In this document: positions 26,767 to 36,918 of the stretch, piece after piece | How positions within the stretch are numbered: the first letter of the stretch is position 1 | How the letters are laid out: each line of letters begins with the position of its first letter | Source of the DNA: Pelosinus sp. UFO1 | GTDB taxonomy: Bacteria; Bacillota; Negativicutes; DSM-13327 | NCBI RefSeq assembly: GCF_000725345.1 | Contig: NZ_CP008852.1 | Span: 496,001-560,000 of the forward strand | DNA length: 64,000 nt | Direction: 5' to 3' | Notes under the pieces: model-generated | Seen by the model: only the letters and a program-made list of their open reading frames with translations | The model's database searches: none | What the model was told of the DNA's origin: nothing | Position numbers and translations under genes: made by a program

Positions 26767-29700
26767 ATGCCACATCAAGTAAAACGAATTTTTGTTGAGA
26801 AACGTGTAGATTTCGCCGTAGAAGCAAAGGGTATGTATGCTGACCTTACTCAAAACCTTGGCATTAAAGGCTTAAAAAACGTACGTATAATTAATCGTTA
26901 TGATATATCTGGCATTAGCGAGCAAGAATTTGCGGATGCAAAAAATAGTATTTTTTCAGAACCGCCAGTTGATGATGTATATGATGAAGTACTGTCAATC
27001 AATCAAGAGGATCACATTTTTGCGGTAGAATTTTTGCCTGGTCAGTATGACCAACGTGCTCATTGGGCGGCCCAATGTGTGCAAATACTTACGAAAACAG
27101 AAGATCTATCCATTCGTACTGCAAAAGTGATTGTACTACAAGGTAATATTGGAGAAGATGAGTTTGAAAAAATAAAAGCCTATAGTATTAATCCAGTAGA
27201 GGCTAGAGAAGCTCGATTAGACAAGCCTTTTAGTCTTGATCTGACCGTGGAGAGTCCAAGTAATGTAGCAGTTATTGAAGGCTTTACTAGTAAGACAACA
27301 GAAGAGTTGGCAATGATATTGGGGCATATGGGACTGGCAATGGGACTTGGGGATATTGCTTTTTGTCAACAATACTTTCGTGATGTTGAAAAACGCAATC
27401 CTACTATTACTGAAATAAAAGTATTAGATACCTATTGGTCCGATCACTGTCGTCATACAACTTTTTTTACGGAGATTGAAAAGGTAGACATCGAAAAAAG
27501 TCATTTTACTCAACCGATAGCCAAAGCGTATGAGCAATACCTCAAGGCTAGAGACGTGGTATATAAAGATAAGAAAAAAGATATTTGTTTAATGGATATT
27601 GCCATTATGGGCATGAAGGAATTACGGCAAGCGGGTTTGTTACCTGATTTGGACCAATCGGAGGAAATCAATGCTTGTAGTATTGTGGTTCCTGTAGATG
27701 TTGATGGTGTAGTAGAAGAGTGGTTAGTGATGTTTAAAAACGAAACTCATAATCATCCGACAGAAATTGAACCTTTTGGTGGTGCGGCTACTTGTCTTGG
27801 TGGAGCAATTCGCGATCCTCTGTCAGGCAGATCTTATGTATACCAAGCAATGCGTGTTACCGGTAGTGGTGACCCACGGGCTAAAGTAGAAGAAACTCTG
27901 GCTGGAAAACTGCCACAGCGAAAAATCACCTTAGGAGCAGCTGCAGGATATAGTTCCTATGGCAACCAAATTGGATTGGCGACAGGTCAGGTGGCAGAAA
28001 TTTATCATGAGGGTTTTATCGCAAAAAGAATGGAAGTTGGTGCTGTCATTGCTGCTGCTCCTAAATCCAATGTTGTCCGTAAACAGCCTACAGAGGGAGA
28101 TGTAGTTATTGTCTTAGGCGGCAGAACAGGTCGAGATGGTTGTGGTGGTGCTACTGGCTCATCCAAAGAACATACAGAAGAATCTCTAGCAACTTGCAGT
28201 GCTGAAGTGCAAAAGGGCAATCCGCCAACAGAACGGAAAATTCAACGGTTGTTTAGGCACCCTAAAGCAAGTGAAATGATTAAACGCTGCAATGACTTTG
28301 GGGCAGGTGGAGCATCTGTCGCCATAGGAGAATTGACAGATAGTCTCGTAATCGATCTTGATGCTCTGCCTAAAAAATATGCTGGGCTGGATGGTACGGA
28401 ACTCGCTATTTCAGAATCTCAAGAGCGTATGGCAGTGGTTGTGGCTCCTGAAAATGTAGAAGATTTTATGAACTATGTAGCAGCAGAAAATTTAGAAGCC
28501 GCAGTAGTAGCCAAGGTAACAAATTCTGGGCGTCTTGTTATGTTGTGGCGAGGCCAGCCTATCGTAGATATTAGTCGTGACTTTTTAAATACCAATGGTG
28601 TTAAACAAAAAGTCGATGTACAAGTAATTGCACCGACAGAGGCTGATAATTTTTTTGCGAGTACTAGAAAAGATAGTGAAAATCTTGAAGCAGCCTGGTT
28701 GGACAATTTGCGTAACATCAATGTATGTAGTCAAAAAGGCCTTGTAGAAATGTTTGATAGTACCATTGGTGCAGGCACGATCTTGATGCCTTTCGGGGGA
28801 AAATATCAGGCAACACCAGCAGAAGGAATGGCAGGCAAAATTCCTGTTCTTCATGGTAGTACAAACACGGCGACTTTAATGACCTATGGCTTTGATCCGG
28901 AGTTATCATCATGGAGTCCCTTTCATGGTGCAGTGTATGCAGTCGTAGAAGCGGTAGCGAAAGTGGTAGCCATGGGGGGAGATTATCAAAAAATCCGCCT
29001 AACCTTACAGGAGTATTTTGAGCGATTGGGTCTTGATGCTACAAAATGGGGTAAACCTTTTAGCAGTTTACTAGGGGCTCTTCATGCCCAAGAACAGTTT
29101 GGTATTCCTGCCATCGGTGGCAAGGATAGTATGTCTGGGACATTTAAAGAACTAACAGTGCCTCCTACCTTAGTTGCCTTTGCTGTAAATGTGGTTAAGG
29201 CAGACACTGTACTTTCTCCCGAATTTAAAAAGCCACAAAGCCAAGTTGTACTCGTACCTTTAGTTCGTGATGCCTTCGAATTACCAGACTTTCCAGTATT
29301 GTGTCAAGGTTATGACAAAATTAATCAATTAATTAAAGCAGGTAAAGTTCTTGCTGCTCACACGGTAAAAATGGGTGGCTTAGCTGCAGCGATTAGTAAA
29401 ATGAGCTTCGGTAATCGTATTGGGATGAATGTGACTGCCTCCTTATCTCCTAAGGAGTTATTTGGGGTTGAATATGGTTCTTTGATATTAGAAATCCCTG
29501 CAGGTGTGGACGTACAACAAGCTTTTGGTAATATAACTTACAAAGTACTTGGACAAACTCAAGAGAAACCAGTAATTGAAGTAAATGGCCATTCGATTGA
29601 TATTATAAAAGCACAAACAGCTTGGGAGAAACCTTTAGCTGCTGTTTTCCCTACTGAAGTAGAAAGCGTTAGCGAAAAACCGAAGGCAGAATTATTTGCT

Positions 29701-30531
29701 AGTAGCCCCAAAAAATCGAAACAATCTTTCGCTAAACCGCGTATTTTTCTACCTGTGTTCCCAGGAACTAACTGCGAATATGATTCAGCAAAGGCTTTTG
29801 AAGTAGCGGGAGGCAATGTCGACACCATGGTCATTCGGAACCTTACACCTGCTGCGGTAGAAGACTCTATAGAGGAAATCGTAAAACGAATTAAAAACTC
29901 TCAAATTATTATGCTTCCAGGTGGCTTTAGTGCCGGAGATGAACCAGATGGCTCAGGTAAATATATTGCTACTATGTTTAGGAATCCAAGAATTAAAGAA
30001 GCAGTACGTAATTTTCTATCTGAGCAAGATGGGTTAATGTTAGGTATTTGTAATGGTTTTCAGGCACTGATTAAATTGGGATTAGTTCCTTACGGCGACA
30101 TTGTTGATCTGACTCCTAACTGTCCTACCTTGACTTATAATCAGATCGGGAGACATATTTCCTGTATGGTGAAAACGAAGGTAGTATCAAAGCTTTCTCC
30201 TTGGTTTAATAATGTAGAACTAGGGGATATGCATACCATTGCTACTTCTCATGGGGAAGGACGTTTTGTCGCTGGCAGTTCATTAGTAAACGAGTTGCGT
30301 CAAAAAGGACAGATTGCCGCTCAATACGTAGATGAGCAAGGTGAACCTACTTATGATATACGTTATAACCCTAATGGATCTGTAGAAGCTGTAGAGGCAC
30401 TTACCAGTCCAGATGGACGAATTTTAGGCAAGATGGGGCATTCAGAAAGAATTGGTAACCAGGTAGTGAAAAATGTTCCTGGAAACAAGGATCAACAACT
30501 TTTTGCTGCGGGTATTGAATACTTTAAATAG
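26767..30531 (+). CDS. purL: Phosphoribosylformylglycinamidine synthase, single-chain
   Basis: 1254 residues, a fusion of synthetase and glutaminase as in the large clostridial and enterobacterial form. The AIRS-like ATP-binding halves contain KNETHNHPTEIEPFGGAAT and the GGKDSMSGTF segment. The C-terminal class-I amidotransferase starts at FPGTNCEYD, with nucleophile C1095 in GICNGFQAL and a SHGEGRF His-Glu region. It makes FGAM in purine synthesis. It stands apart from other pur genes. GGAGG precedes the ATG. Confidence 0.96.
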   Translation: MPHQVKRIFVEKRVDFAVEAKGMYADLTQNLGIKGLKNVRIINRYDISGISEQEFADAKNSIFSEPPVDDVYDEVLSINQEDHIFAVEFLPGQYDQRAHWAAQCVQILTKTEDLSIRTAKVIVLQGNIGEDEFEKIKAYSINPVEAREARLDKPFSLDLTVESPSNVAVIEGFTSKTTEELAMILGHMGLAMGLGDIAFCQQYFRDVEKRNPTITEIKVLDTYWSDHCRHTTFFTEIEKVDIEKSHFTQPIAKAYEQYLKARDVVYKDKKKDICLMDIAIMGMKELRQAGLLPDLDQSEEINACSIVVPVDVDGVVEEWLVMFKNETHNHPTEIEPFGGAATCLGGAIRDPLSGRSYVYQAMRVTGSGDPRAKVEETLAGKLPQRKITLGAAAGYSSYGNQIGLATGQVAEIYHEGFIAKRMEVGAVIAAAPKSNVVRKQPTEGDVVIVLGGRTGRDGCGGATGSSKEHTEESLATCSAEVQKGNPPTERKIQRLFRHPKASEMIKRCNDFGAGGASVAIGELTDSLVIDLDALPKKYAGLDGTELAISESQERMAVVVAPENVEDFMNYVAAENLEAAVVAKVTNSGRLVMLWRGQPIVDISRDFLNTNGVKQKVDVQVIAPTEADNFFASTRKDSENLEAAWLDNLRNINVCSQKGLVEMFDSTIGAGTILMPFGGKYQATPAEGMAGKIPVLHGSTNTATLMTYGFDPELSSWSPFHGAVYAVVEAVAKVVAMGGDYQKIRLTLQEYFERLGLDATKWGKPFSSLLGALHAQEQFGIPAIGGKDSMSGTFKELTVPPTLVAFAVNVVKADTVLSPEFKKPQSQVVLVPLVRDAFELPDFPVLCQGYDKINQLIKAGKVLAAHTVKMGGLAAAISKMSFGNRIGMNVTASLSPKELFGVEYGSLILEIPAGVDVQQAFGNITYKVLGQTQEKPVIEVNGHSIDIIKAQTAWEKPLAAVFPTEVESVSEKPKAELFASSPKKSKQSFAKPRIFLPVFPGTNCEYDSAKAFEVAGGNVDTMVIRNLTPAAVEDSIEEIVKRIKNSQIIMLPGGFSAGDEPDGSGKYIATMFRNPRIKEAVRNFLSEQDGLMLGICNGFQALIKLGLVPYGDIVDLTPNCPTLTYNQIGRHISCMVKTKVVSKLSPWFNNVELGDMHTIATSHGEGRFVAGSSLVNELRQKGQIAAQYVDEQGEPTYDIRYNPNGSVEAVEALTSPDGRILGKMGHSERIGNQVVKNVPGNKDQQLFAAGIEYFK

Positions 30532-30540
30532 AAATCTAAA

Positions 30541-30598
30541 AAAAGACTAAGTTTTAGCCGGTTTCTAAAAAAGATTTGGCTAATCCTTAGTCTTTTCT
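30541..30598 (+). terminator. Terminator after purL
   Basis: AAAAGACTAAG pairs with CTTAGTCTTTT, with an inner TTAGCC/GGCTAA stem. Confidence 0.8.
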
Positions 30599-30861
30599 TA
30601 TAATGCGAAATGTCTTTTTAAATGGTATACAGTATTTTATTCGCAAAAAAGGAAAAAAAGAAAAGTAGGAGTTCAAAATTCAGTATTTTATGGTATCATA
30701 TATTAGGTTGTAAGTAGAATAAAGAAAGGGATAGTGTAAAAATTTATAATGGTGTATTATACAAAAGTACTTTGTGTGTAAACAATGTTATAAATCGATA
30801 GTGAGATTTCTTGTTTTTGTATACTTACAAATAGTAATACGAGAAGGTGGGAGTAAAGTAG
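30599..30861. other. Gene-free leader region of the NSS transporter
   Basis: AT-rich, no supportable gene. The only structure seen is a distant inverted repeat, TTGTAAGTA (30708-30716) and TACTTACAA (30822-30830), with 105 bases between. It could be a pair of operator half-sites or chance. Confidence 0.4.
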
Positions 30862-32232
30862 ATGTCCGTAGTTAAAAAAAGAGAAACTTTTTCCTCAGGT
30901 TTAGCAGTATTTTTTGCAACCTTAGGCTCTGCAGTAGGTTTGGGGAATATATGGAAATTTCCTTATCTGACAGGGCAGAATGGTGGCGGAGCTTTTTTAT
31001 TGGTATATTTTTGTTGTATTTTATTTGTAGGTCTGCCAATCATGTTGAGCGAGTTTTATATTGGACGTAAAACAAGAAAGAATGCAGTAGGTGCATTAGA
31101 ACAGTTAAAGCCCGGAACTTCCTGGAAAAATATTGGTCTTATGGGAGTAAGTGCAGCCTGTATTATTATGTTTTTTTATAGTTGTGTAGCAGGCTGGGTA
31201 TATTTCTATTTGTTTAAAGCCATAGCTGGGGATTTTGTTGGTGTCACACTAGAGGTTGCTAAAGCCCAATTTGGTGCTGTGATTATGGGACCTTTATCGC
31301 CAATTCTTTGGCAGTTCATTGTTTTAGCCGTAGTAGCTGGAATTTTGACCATGGGTGTTAAACAAGGCATTGAGAAAATTACAAAGACATTAATGCCATT
31401 ATTATTCGTTCTTATTGTTATTTGTGATATTCGTGCCTTAACATTGCCAGGGGCGGCTGAAGGCGTTAAGTTCTTATTTCATGTCGATTTTGGACAACTA
31501 TCAGCTGCAGCTGTTTTAGCGGCATTGGGTTTAGCCTTCTTTAAATTATCTCTTGGTATGGGCACTATGATGACTTATGGGAGTTACTTTACGGAAGATA
31601 ATAATATGTTTACGACAGCATTAAAGGTAGCTCTGTCAGATACTTTAGTTTCTATGTTAGCAGGACTCGCCATATTTCCAACAGTATTTTCCTTTGGTAT
31701 GGAACCAACTGCTGGTCCTGGTCTATTATTTATGACAATTCCCCTTGTATTCTCCCAAATGCCTTTAGGTAATATTTTATTAATTGCCTTTTTCTTCCTT
31801 ACCGCGATAGCAGCTACAACGGCTATGTTATCGTTAGTGGAAGTGCCTATCGCTTATTTGTCTGAAGAAAGAGGTATGTCAAGAAAAAGTGCGGCAATTT
31901 TGACTGCAACTATTATGTTCGTAGTTGGTATTTTAGCTACTTTGTCAGTTGATAAGGCTAGTGTACTTGGTCATATTACCTTCTTTGGCATGGGATTCTT
32001 TGATTTATTCGATTATATTTCATCTAATATTTTATTGCCTATCGGTGGATTATTAATTGCTCTGATGATGGGATATTCGATAAAGCGTGAGGACGTAGTG
32101 ACTGAGTTATCGAATAATGGCAAAATGAAAGTTGCCGCTTTGGTAAATGTATATTTCTTCCTGATTCGCTATGTCACCCCGTTATTGCTTATTGTAGTCT
32201 TTTTAAGCTCAATTGGAGTACTTAAATTCTAA
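30862..32232 (+). CDS. Neurotransmitter:sodium symporter (NSS) family transporter
   Basis: 456 residues with about 11-12 membrane segments. The TM1 signature GSAVGLGNIWKFPYLTGQNG at residues 17-36 holds the unwound sodium and substrate site of LeuT-like proteins. TM6 and TM8 segments follow, the latter with GTMMTYGSYF. Bacterial members import amino acids such as tryptophan, tyrosine or leucine with Na+; the substrate is not decidable. GGTGGGAG precedes the ATG. It is monocistronic, with a terminator following. Confidence 0.93.
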   Translation: MSVVKKRETFSSGLAVFFATLGSAVGLGNIWKFPYLTGQNGGGAFLLVYFCCILFVGLPIMLSEFYIGRKTRKNAVGALEQLKPGTSWKNIGLMGVSAACIIMFFYSCVAGWVYFYLFKAIAGDFVGVTLEVAKAQFGAVIMGPLSPILWQFIVLAVVAGILTMGVKQGIEKITKTLMPLLFVLIVICDIRALTLPGAAEGVKFLFHVDFGQLSAAAVLAALGLAFFKLSLGMGTMMTYGSYFTEDNNMFTTALKVALSDTLVSMLAGLAIFPTVFSFGMEPTAGPGLLFMTIPLVFSQMPLGNILLIAFFFLTAIAATTAMLSLVEVPIAYLSEERGMSRKSAAILTATIMFVVGILATLSVDKASVLGHITFFGMGFFDLFDYISSNILLPIGGLLIALMMGYSIKREDVVTELSNNGKMKVAALVNVYFFLIRYVTPLLLIVVFLSSIGVLKF

Positions 32233-32240
32233 AAAAAATA

Positions 32241-32278
32241 AATGCTGCTTCCGAATATACTCGGAAGCAGCATTTTCT
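32241..32278 (+). terminator. Terminator after the NSS gene
   Basis: AATGCTGCTTCCGA pairs with TCGGAAGCAGCATT around ATATAC and is followed by TTCT. Confidence 0.82.
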
Positions 32279-32311
32279 ACTTAAAAGCAAGATTATGGAG
32301 AACAAGCATTT

Positions 32312-32394
32312 AAACGTGAAGGTTGCGAAGATGTGCGAAGGAAACAAAGAGAAGGTTATAATATTCTCTTTGTTTCCTTCGTGTCTTCGCGTTT
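32312..32394. repeat. Dispersed palindromic repeat C, copy 3 (AAACGCGAAGA subtype)
   Basis: The left arm AAACGTGAAGG..GAAGATG and right arm CTTCGTGTCTTCGCGTTT pair imperfectly. An inner perfect stem AACAAAGAGAA/TTCTCTTTGTT flanks GGTTATAATA. It belongs to the same subtype as 53394-53478. Confidence 0.75.
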
Positions 32395-32494
32395 CAAGTC
32401 TTTTTTAAAAGAGCAGGACAGCATTTTCTTTTGCATACTTGCCAGCATTGAGTATAATAGTTATAGTACAATTTTAGTTGTGAGAGGAAAGTTT

Positions 32495-34399
32495 ATGAAT
32501 ATAGTATCAATTGAGAAGTTATCCAAAAGTTATGGTATGAAGAATTTATTTAGTAATGTTACTTTTGGAATTGACGAAAACGATAAAATTGGTTTAATTG
32601 GTGTAAATGGAACGGGAAAATCTACTTTTCTAAAAGTAATAGCAGGGTTAGAGGAAGCGGATGATGGCAAGGTGAGCCAAGGAAATCAGGTAGAGATACA
32701 ATACCTATCTCAAAATCCTGATTTTGATCCTTTAGATACGGTACTGGATCAGATATTTAAAGGTTATTCTCCAATTATGAAGCTACTAAGGGAGTATGAG
32801 CAGGTGCTATTGGCTGTTAATAATCAGCCTAATGAAGGTCTAGAGAAACGCTTGATAGCCTTAAGCCAGGAAATGGATGCTATGAATGGCTGGCAGTTAG
32901 AGAGTGAGGCAAAGAGTATTTTAACCCGGCTTGGTATTACCGATTTTACAGCTCATGTAGGTACCTTATCTGGAGGTCAACGTAAACGGATTGCCTTAGC
33001 AAGTGCCTTAATCCATCCAGCAGATCTCTTGATATTGGATGAGCCTACCAATCATATTGATAATGATACTGTGGCTTGGCTTGAGGATTATTTACACAAA
33101 CGTAAGGGCGCTCTACTCATGATTACTCATGATCGTTATTTTCTTGATCGAGTAGTCAATCGAATTATTGAGCTGGATAAAGGTAATTTGTATAGTTATA
33201 CTGGAAATTATAGCCTCTTTTTAGAACTTAAAATGCAGCGTGAAGCAGACCAAGAGGCCACCGAGAGTAAACGTCAGAATTTACTGCGTAATGAGTTAGC
33301 TTGGATGCGTAGAGGGGCCAAAGCACGTACTACTAAACAAAAGGCTAGGATTGAACGCTTTGAAAAGTTGTCAGATGAAAAGGTAGATTTAAGCCAGGAT
33401 AAGGTTGAGATAACAGCCGGCGCTAGTCGCTTAGGGCGAAAAATAATTGAATTATCCAATGTAACGAAGAGTTTTGAAGAACGGACAGTCATTCAGGACT
33501 TTAGTTATATTGTGCTTCGTGACGACCGTATGGGGATTGTGGGACCTAATGGTAGTGGGAAATCTACTTTGCTAAATCTAATTACCCAGAGGATGGAACC
33601 TGACAGTGGTGTGATTGAAATTGGCCAAACTGTAAAAATTGGCTATTTTTCCCAAGAAAACGGAGATATGGATGAGAATCTTAGGGTCATCGAATATATT
33701 AAAGAAGAAGCAAACTACCTGCCATCGGCAGATGGCGGTGTCATTACAGCTTCTCAAATGTTAGAACGTTTTCTTTTTCCACCTGAATTACAATGGACAC
33801 CGATTCGTAAGTTATCTGGCGGAGAGAAACGTCGTTTATATTTGCTCCGCGTGTTGATGGGGGCGCCCAATGTCCTGCTCCTTGATGAGCCTACCAATGA
33901 TTTAGATATTCAGACATTGACAATTCTGGAAGATTATCTCGATGAATTTCCCGGGGCGGTTATTGTAGTGTCTCATGACCGCTATTTTTTAGATCGAGTC
34001 GTCGAAAAATTATTTGCCTTTGAAGAGGATGGATCTATTAAGCAGTACGTGGGAGGTTATTCTGACTATCAGGAAGCCTTGGCATCTAAAGGGATTAGCG
34101 AAGGTAACAAAGAAAAAGAGACGGTCGCTCACCCGTCTCAAGTTGAAAAACCAAAAGAACGTTCTCGTAAATTTACATTTAAAGAACAAAAAGAATATGA
34201 AGAGATTGATGCCGTAATTGCCAGTGTGGAAAAAGAAATCCAGATTGTTGGTACACGTATTAATGGGGCAGGGAGTAACTTTGTCTTGCTGCAAGAGTTA
34301 ACAGACTTACAGCAAGAATTAGAACAAAAGTTAGCAGAACTCTTCGATCGCTGGACTTATTTGAATGAATTGGCTGAGGAAATCGAAAATAATAAATAA
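32495..34399 (+). CDS. uup: ABC-F family ATPase, Uup-like
   Basis: 634 residues from the ATG at 32495, preceded by GAGAGGAAA. A longer in-frame reading from 32333 runs through repeat C and is rejected. It has two ABC cassettes: the first with Walker A GVNGTGKST (36-44), LSGGQ and LDEPTNHID; the second with GPNGSGKST, LSGGE and LDEPTNDLD. A linker joins them. The C-terminal 80 residues form a coiled coil like the Uup DNA/ribosome-binding tail. There are no membrane segments, so it acts on ribosomes or branched DNA rather than transport. Uup and Bacillus YfmR are the closest match in architecture. Confidence 0.85.
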   Translation: MNIVSIEKLSKSYGMKNLFSNVTFGIDENDKIGLIGVNGTGKSTFLKVIAGLEEADDGKVSQGNQVEIQYLSQNPDFDPLDTVLDQIFKGYSPIMKLLREYEQVLLAVNNQPNEGLEKRLIALSQEMDAMNGWQLESEAKSILTRLGITDFTAHVGTLSGGQRKRIALASALIHPADLLILDEPTNHIDNDTVAWLEDYLHKRKGALLMITHDRYFLDRVVNRIIELDKGNLYSYTGNYSLFLELKMQREADQEATESKRQNLLRNELAWMRRGAKARTTKQKARIERFEKLSDEKVDLSQDKVEITAGASRLGRKIIELSNVTKSFEERTVIQDFSYIVLRDDRMGIVGPNGSGKSTLLNLITQRMEPDSGVIEIGQTVKIGYFSQENGDMDENLRVIEYIKEEANYLPSADGGVITASQMLERFLFPPELQWTPIRKLSGGEKRRLYLLRVLMGAPNVLLLDEPTNDLDIQTLTILEDYLDEFPGAVIVVSHDRYFLDRVVEKLFAFEEDGSIKQYVGGYSDYQEALASKGISEGNKEKETVAHPSQVEKPKERSRKFTFKEQKEYEEIDAVIASVEKEIQIVGTRINGAGSNFVLLQELTDLQQELEQKLAELFDRWTYLNELAEEIENNK

Positions 34400-34400
34400 A

Positions 34401-34538
34401 GAAGACTTGATTCAGATGGAGTTTTAACTCCATCTGAATCTTAGCCCTTCTTATCCAGGGACTTAGCCGCTCTTAACTCCCACTTATATAAGTGAGCCTT
34501 GGGTCCGGAGACCCTTAGAGCGGTTTAGTCATCGGATA
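34401..34538 (+). repeat. Dispersed repeat B, copy 2
   Basis: Structured element between the convergent uup and recQ genes. It begins with a 15-bp perfect stem, GATTCAGATGGAGTT/AACTCCATCTGAATC, with a 2-base loop. Next comes a branched part: CCGCTCT pairs with AGAGCGG across CTCCCACTTAT and the GGGTC-cgga-GACCC hairpin. The end TTTAGTCATCGGATA is shared with copy 1 at 24659. It may serve as the terminator for both genes. Confidence 0.8.
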
Positions 34539-34550
34539 ATAGTGTTTGTT

Positions 34551-36680
34551 TTACTTTATAGCATTATATTTACAGAGTACTGCTTTTATGGCAGCATAGT
34601 CGATTTCTTCTGGCAGAGCATCTTTAAGGGGTTTTAATTTTTCAGCACCTAATTCTGCTATTTTACTAAGAATTAGATTTTCATATTGAGGTGGGATGAG
34701 AGCATCCCAATTTACGATATGTCCTTCCTGATAGCAGCGTACGAGATGATCTTGTACTGTAAGAGATTTAAGACCACGAATTTGACTGATTTCATCTAGT
34801 GAACGGCCACTTTGATAAAGTTCAAGACTAACTACATGACTCGGATGTTCTTGACTCTTGCTAGTGCCCTGTTTCGTTTCAGTAGGCAAAACGGTTGGTT
34901 TTATGCTATTCATAGCTGCATATTGTTGCATGACTTCCAAAAATTCATCACCATAACGTTTTCGTTTGCTTTCTCCCACCCCTTTGATTGTCAGCAGGGC
35001 CTCATACGTTGTTGGACAATACTCGCTCATTTCCTTTAGGGTGCTATCAGCGAATACTAGATAAGGTGGTATTTGCTCTCTATCAGCAATTTGCTTTCTT
35101 AGGCTGCGTAATAAGTCAAAGAGGGAATTATCGGTTGTAATCTTTTTAGCACGGGTTGGAACTTTCTGCCATACCTTTGTTTGGTTTTTTAATACAGCAA
35201 TTCCTTTAGGTGCTAGTTTTACTACAGGATATTCACTATCCGTTAACGCTAAGTAATCAGTGGCGATTAAACGGTTAATCGCATCGCGAATTTCTGGTAG
35301 GGTATAGTTCTTCAATAGACCATAAGTAGATAAGCTATCAAAACCTAGTTGCAGAACTTTTTTATCTTTAGAACCTTTTAAAACACTAGCAATTATGGTT
35401 GTACCATAACGTTCTTTAACCCGCATGACACAAGAAAAAATCTTTTGTGCATCTAAGGTGATATCTGTAAGCTCATTATCATCATTGCAGTTACTGCAAT
35501 TGGCACATTCTGCTGTAGTATTTGTCTCGCCAAAGTAGTTTAAAATAAATTTTCTTAGGCATTCAGGGGTATGACAATAATCCACCATCGTTTGCAATTT
35601 GTTTAGTTCATTGGTTTTGCGTTCCGTATCAAAAGTGGTTTGTTCAATTAGGTATCTTTGTAATAACGGATCTTGGGCACCGAATAAAAGAATACATTCA
35701 CTAGGCTCGCCATCTCGTCCTGCACGACCAGCTTCTTGATAATAGGCCTCCATGTTTTTGGGCATATTATAATGTATAACATAACGTACATTGGACTTGT
35801 CAATTCCCATACCAAAAGCATTGGTGGCGACCATAATACTAATATTGTCATAAATGAAGTCTTCCTGGAAACGTTGCCGCTCGTTATCAGGGAGTCCAGC
35901 ATGATATTTTCCCACAGAATAACCCTTTTTGTGTAATTGGCTATAAAGATTATCTACTTCTTTACGGGTAGCAGCATAAATAATTCCTGATTGGTCTTTG
36001 TTGGTGTTAATATAGTTTAAGGTGAAGTCCGCTTTATTTTCACCACGTATGACGGTAAAAGATAAATTCTCACGGTCAAAGCCTGTCATATAAATATCAG
36101 GTTTTTGTAAGGTCAATAAGTTTTTGATATCTTGGGTTACATCTGTAGTAGCAGTTGCTGTAAAGGCGCCAATAATGGGGCGCTTAGGCAAAGAACGGAT
36201 AAAAGAACCGACAGCCCGATAACTAGGGCGAAAATCATGTCCCCATTGTGAGACACAGTGGGCTTCGTCAATGGCTAATAAGGATATCGTCAGAGATTTA
36301 ATAGCAGTCTGGAAACTTTCAGCTTCTAGGCGTTCGGGAGCAATATAGATAATTTTGTAGCGACCACATTTTGCATTATAAATACGCTCACTGACAACAG
36401 AAGCACTAAGAGAACTATTAATAAATGTGGCAGGAATACCTACGCTGTTTAAGGCATCTACTTGGTCTTTCATGAGGGAAATTAAGGGTGATACAACTAA
36501 GGTGGTGCCTGGTAATAATAAGGCGGGGATTTGAAAGCAGAGAGATTTGCCCGCTCCTGTAGGCATAATAGCTAAGGTATCTTTCTTTTGTAATAGACTG
36601 GTGATTATTTTTTCTTGTCCAGGGCGGAAGGTGGTATAGCCATAGTGTTGCTTTAATATTTTTAGGGCGGCATCTAACAT
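34551..36680 (-). CDS. recQ: ATP-dependent DNA helicase RecQ
   Basis: 709 residues from the ATG at 36680, chosen because AGGAG lies 7 bases ahead; the reading frame extends 20 codons further without support. Motifs are Walker A MPTGAGKS (39-46), DEAH in LAIDEAHCVSQWGHDFRP, and motif VI QEAGRAGRDG. A zinc site CLRK..CANCSNC lies in the RQC region, then an HRDC domain (residues about 505-575) and a C-terminal helix-turn-helix (SGRSLDEISQIRGLKSLTVQDHL, read as parts). It unwinds recombination intermediates. Confidence 0.95.
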   Translation of the reverse strand: MLDAALKILKQHYGYTTFRPGQEKIITSLLQKKDTLAIMPTGAGKSLCFQIPALLLPGTTLVVSPLISLMKDQVDALNSVGIPATFINSSLSASVVSERIYNAKCGRYKIIYIAPERLEAESFQTAIKSLTISLLAIDEAHCVSQWGHDFRPSYRAVGSFIRSLPKRPIIGAFTATATTDVTQDIKNLLTLQKPDIYMTGFDRENLSFTVIRGENKADFTLNYINTNKDQSGIIYAATRKEVDNLYSQLHKKGYSVGKYHAGLPDNERQRFQEDFIYDNISIMVATNAFGMGIDKSNVRYVIHYNMPKNMEAYYQEAGRAGRDGEPSECILLFGAQDPLLQRYLIEQTTFDTERKTNELNKLQTMVDYCHTPECLRKFILNYFGETNTTAECANCSNCNDDNELTDITLDAQKIFSCVMRVKERYGTTIIASVLKGSKDKKVLQLGFDSLSTYGLLKNYTLPEIRDAINRLIATDYLALTDSEYPVVKLAPKGIAVLKNQTKVWQKVPTRAKKITTDNSLFDLLRSLRKQIADREQIPPYLVFADSTLKEMSEYCPTTYEALLTIKGVGESKRKRYGDEFLEVMQQYAAMNSIKPTVLPTETKQGTSKSQEHPSHVVSLELYQSGRSLDEISQIRGLKSLTVQDHLVRCYQEGHIVNWDALIPPQYENLILSKIAELGAEKLKPLKDALPEEIDYAAIKAVLCKYNAIK

Positions 36681-36879
36681 ATAGTTTCTCCTGAAATTTA
36701 TTTTTACTAGTAAGTATGAAATAGATGCTAAGATCATCAATTTTAAAAAGATCTTAGTATGACTATTTCATTAGAATATATCATAATATAGTATTTAATT
36801 CGGCTTTTAGTAAGGGGATTCCTGTCGATATAACACCTGCTTTTTGTAGATTGCCATTATATTTTTTCCAACAATCATG

Positions 36880-36918
36880 TATAATGTAAAATAGAGTTTC
36901 GTTTTAGGAGGGATTACC
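36880..36918 (+). promoter_or_regulatory. -10 box and Shine-Dalgarno of the DUF2156 gene
   Basis: A TATAAT lies near 36880 with no convincing -35. AGGAGG at 36906-36911 followed by 7 bases places initiation at ATT 36919. It decides the start of the next gene. Confidence 0.55.

Noticed and set aside
32333-32494. N-terminal extension of the Uup-like protein
   Set aside because: It translates through repeat C; the ATG at 32495 has a proper Shine-Dalgarno and the normal ABC-F start.
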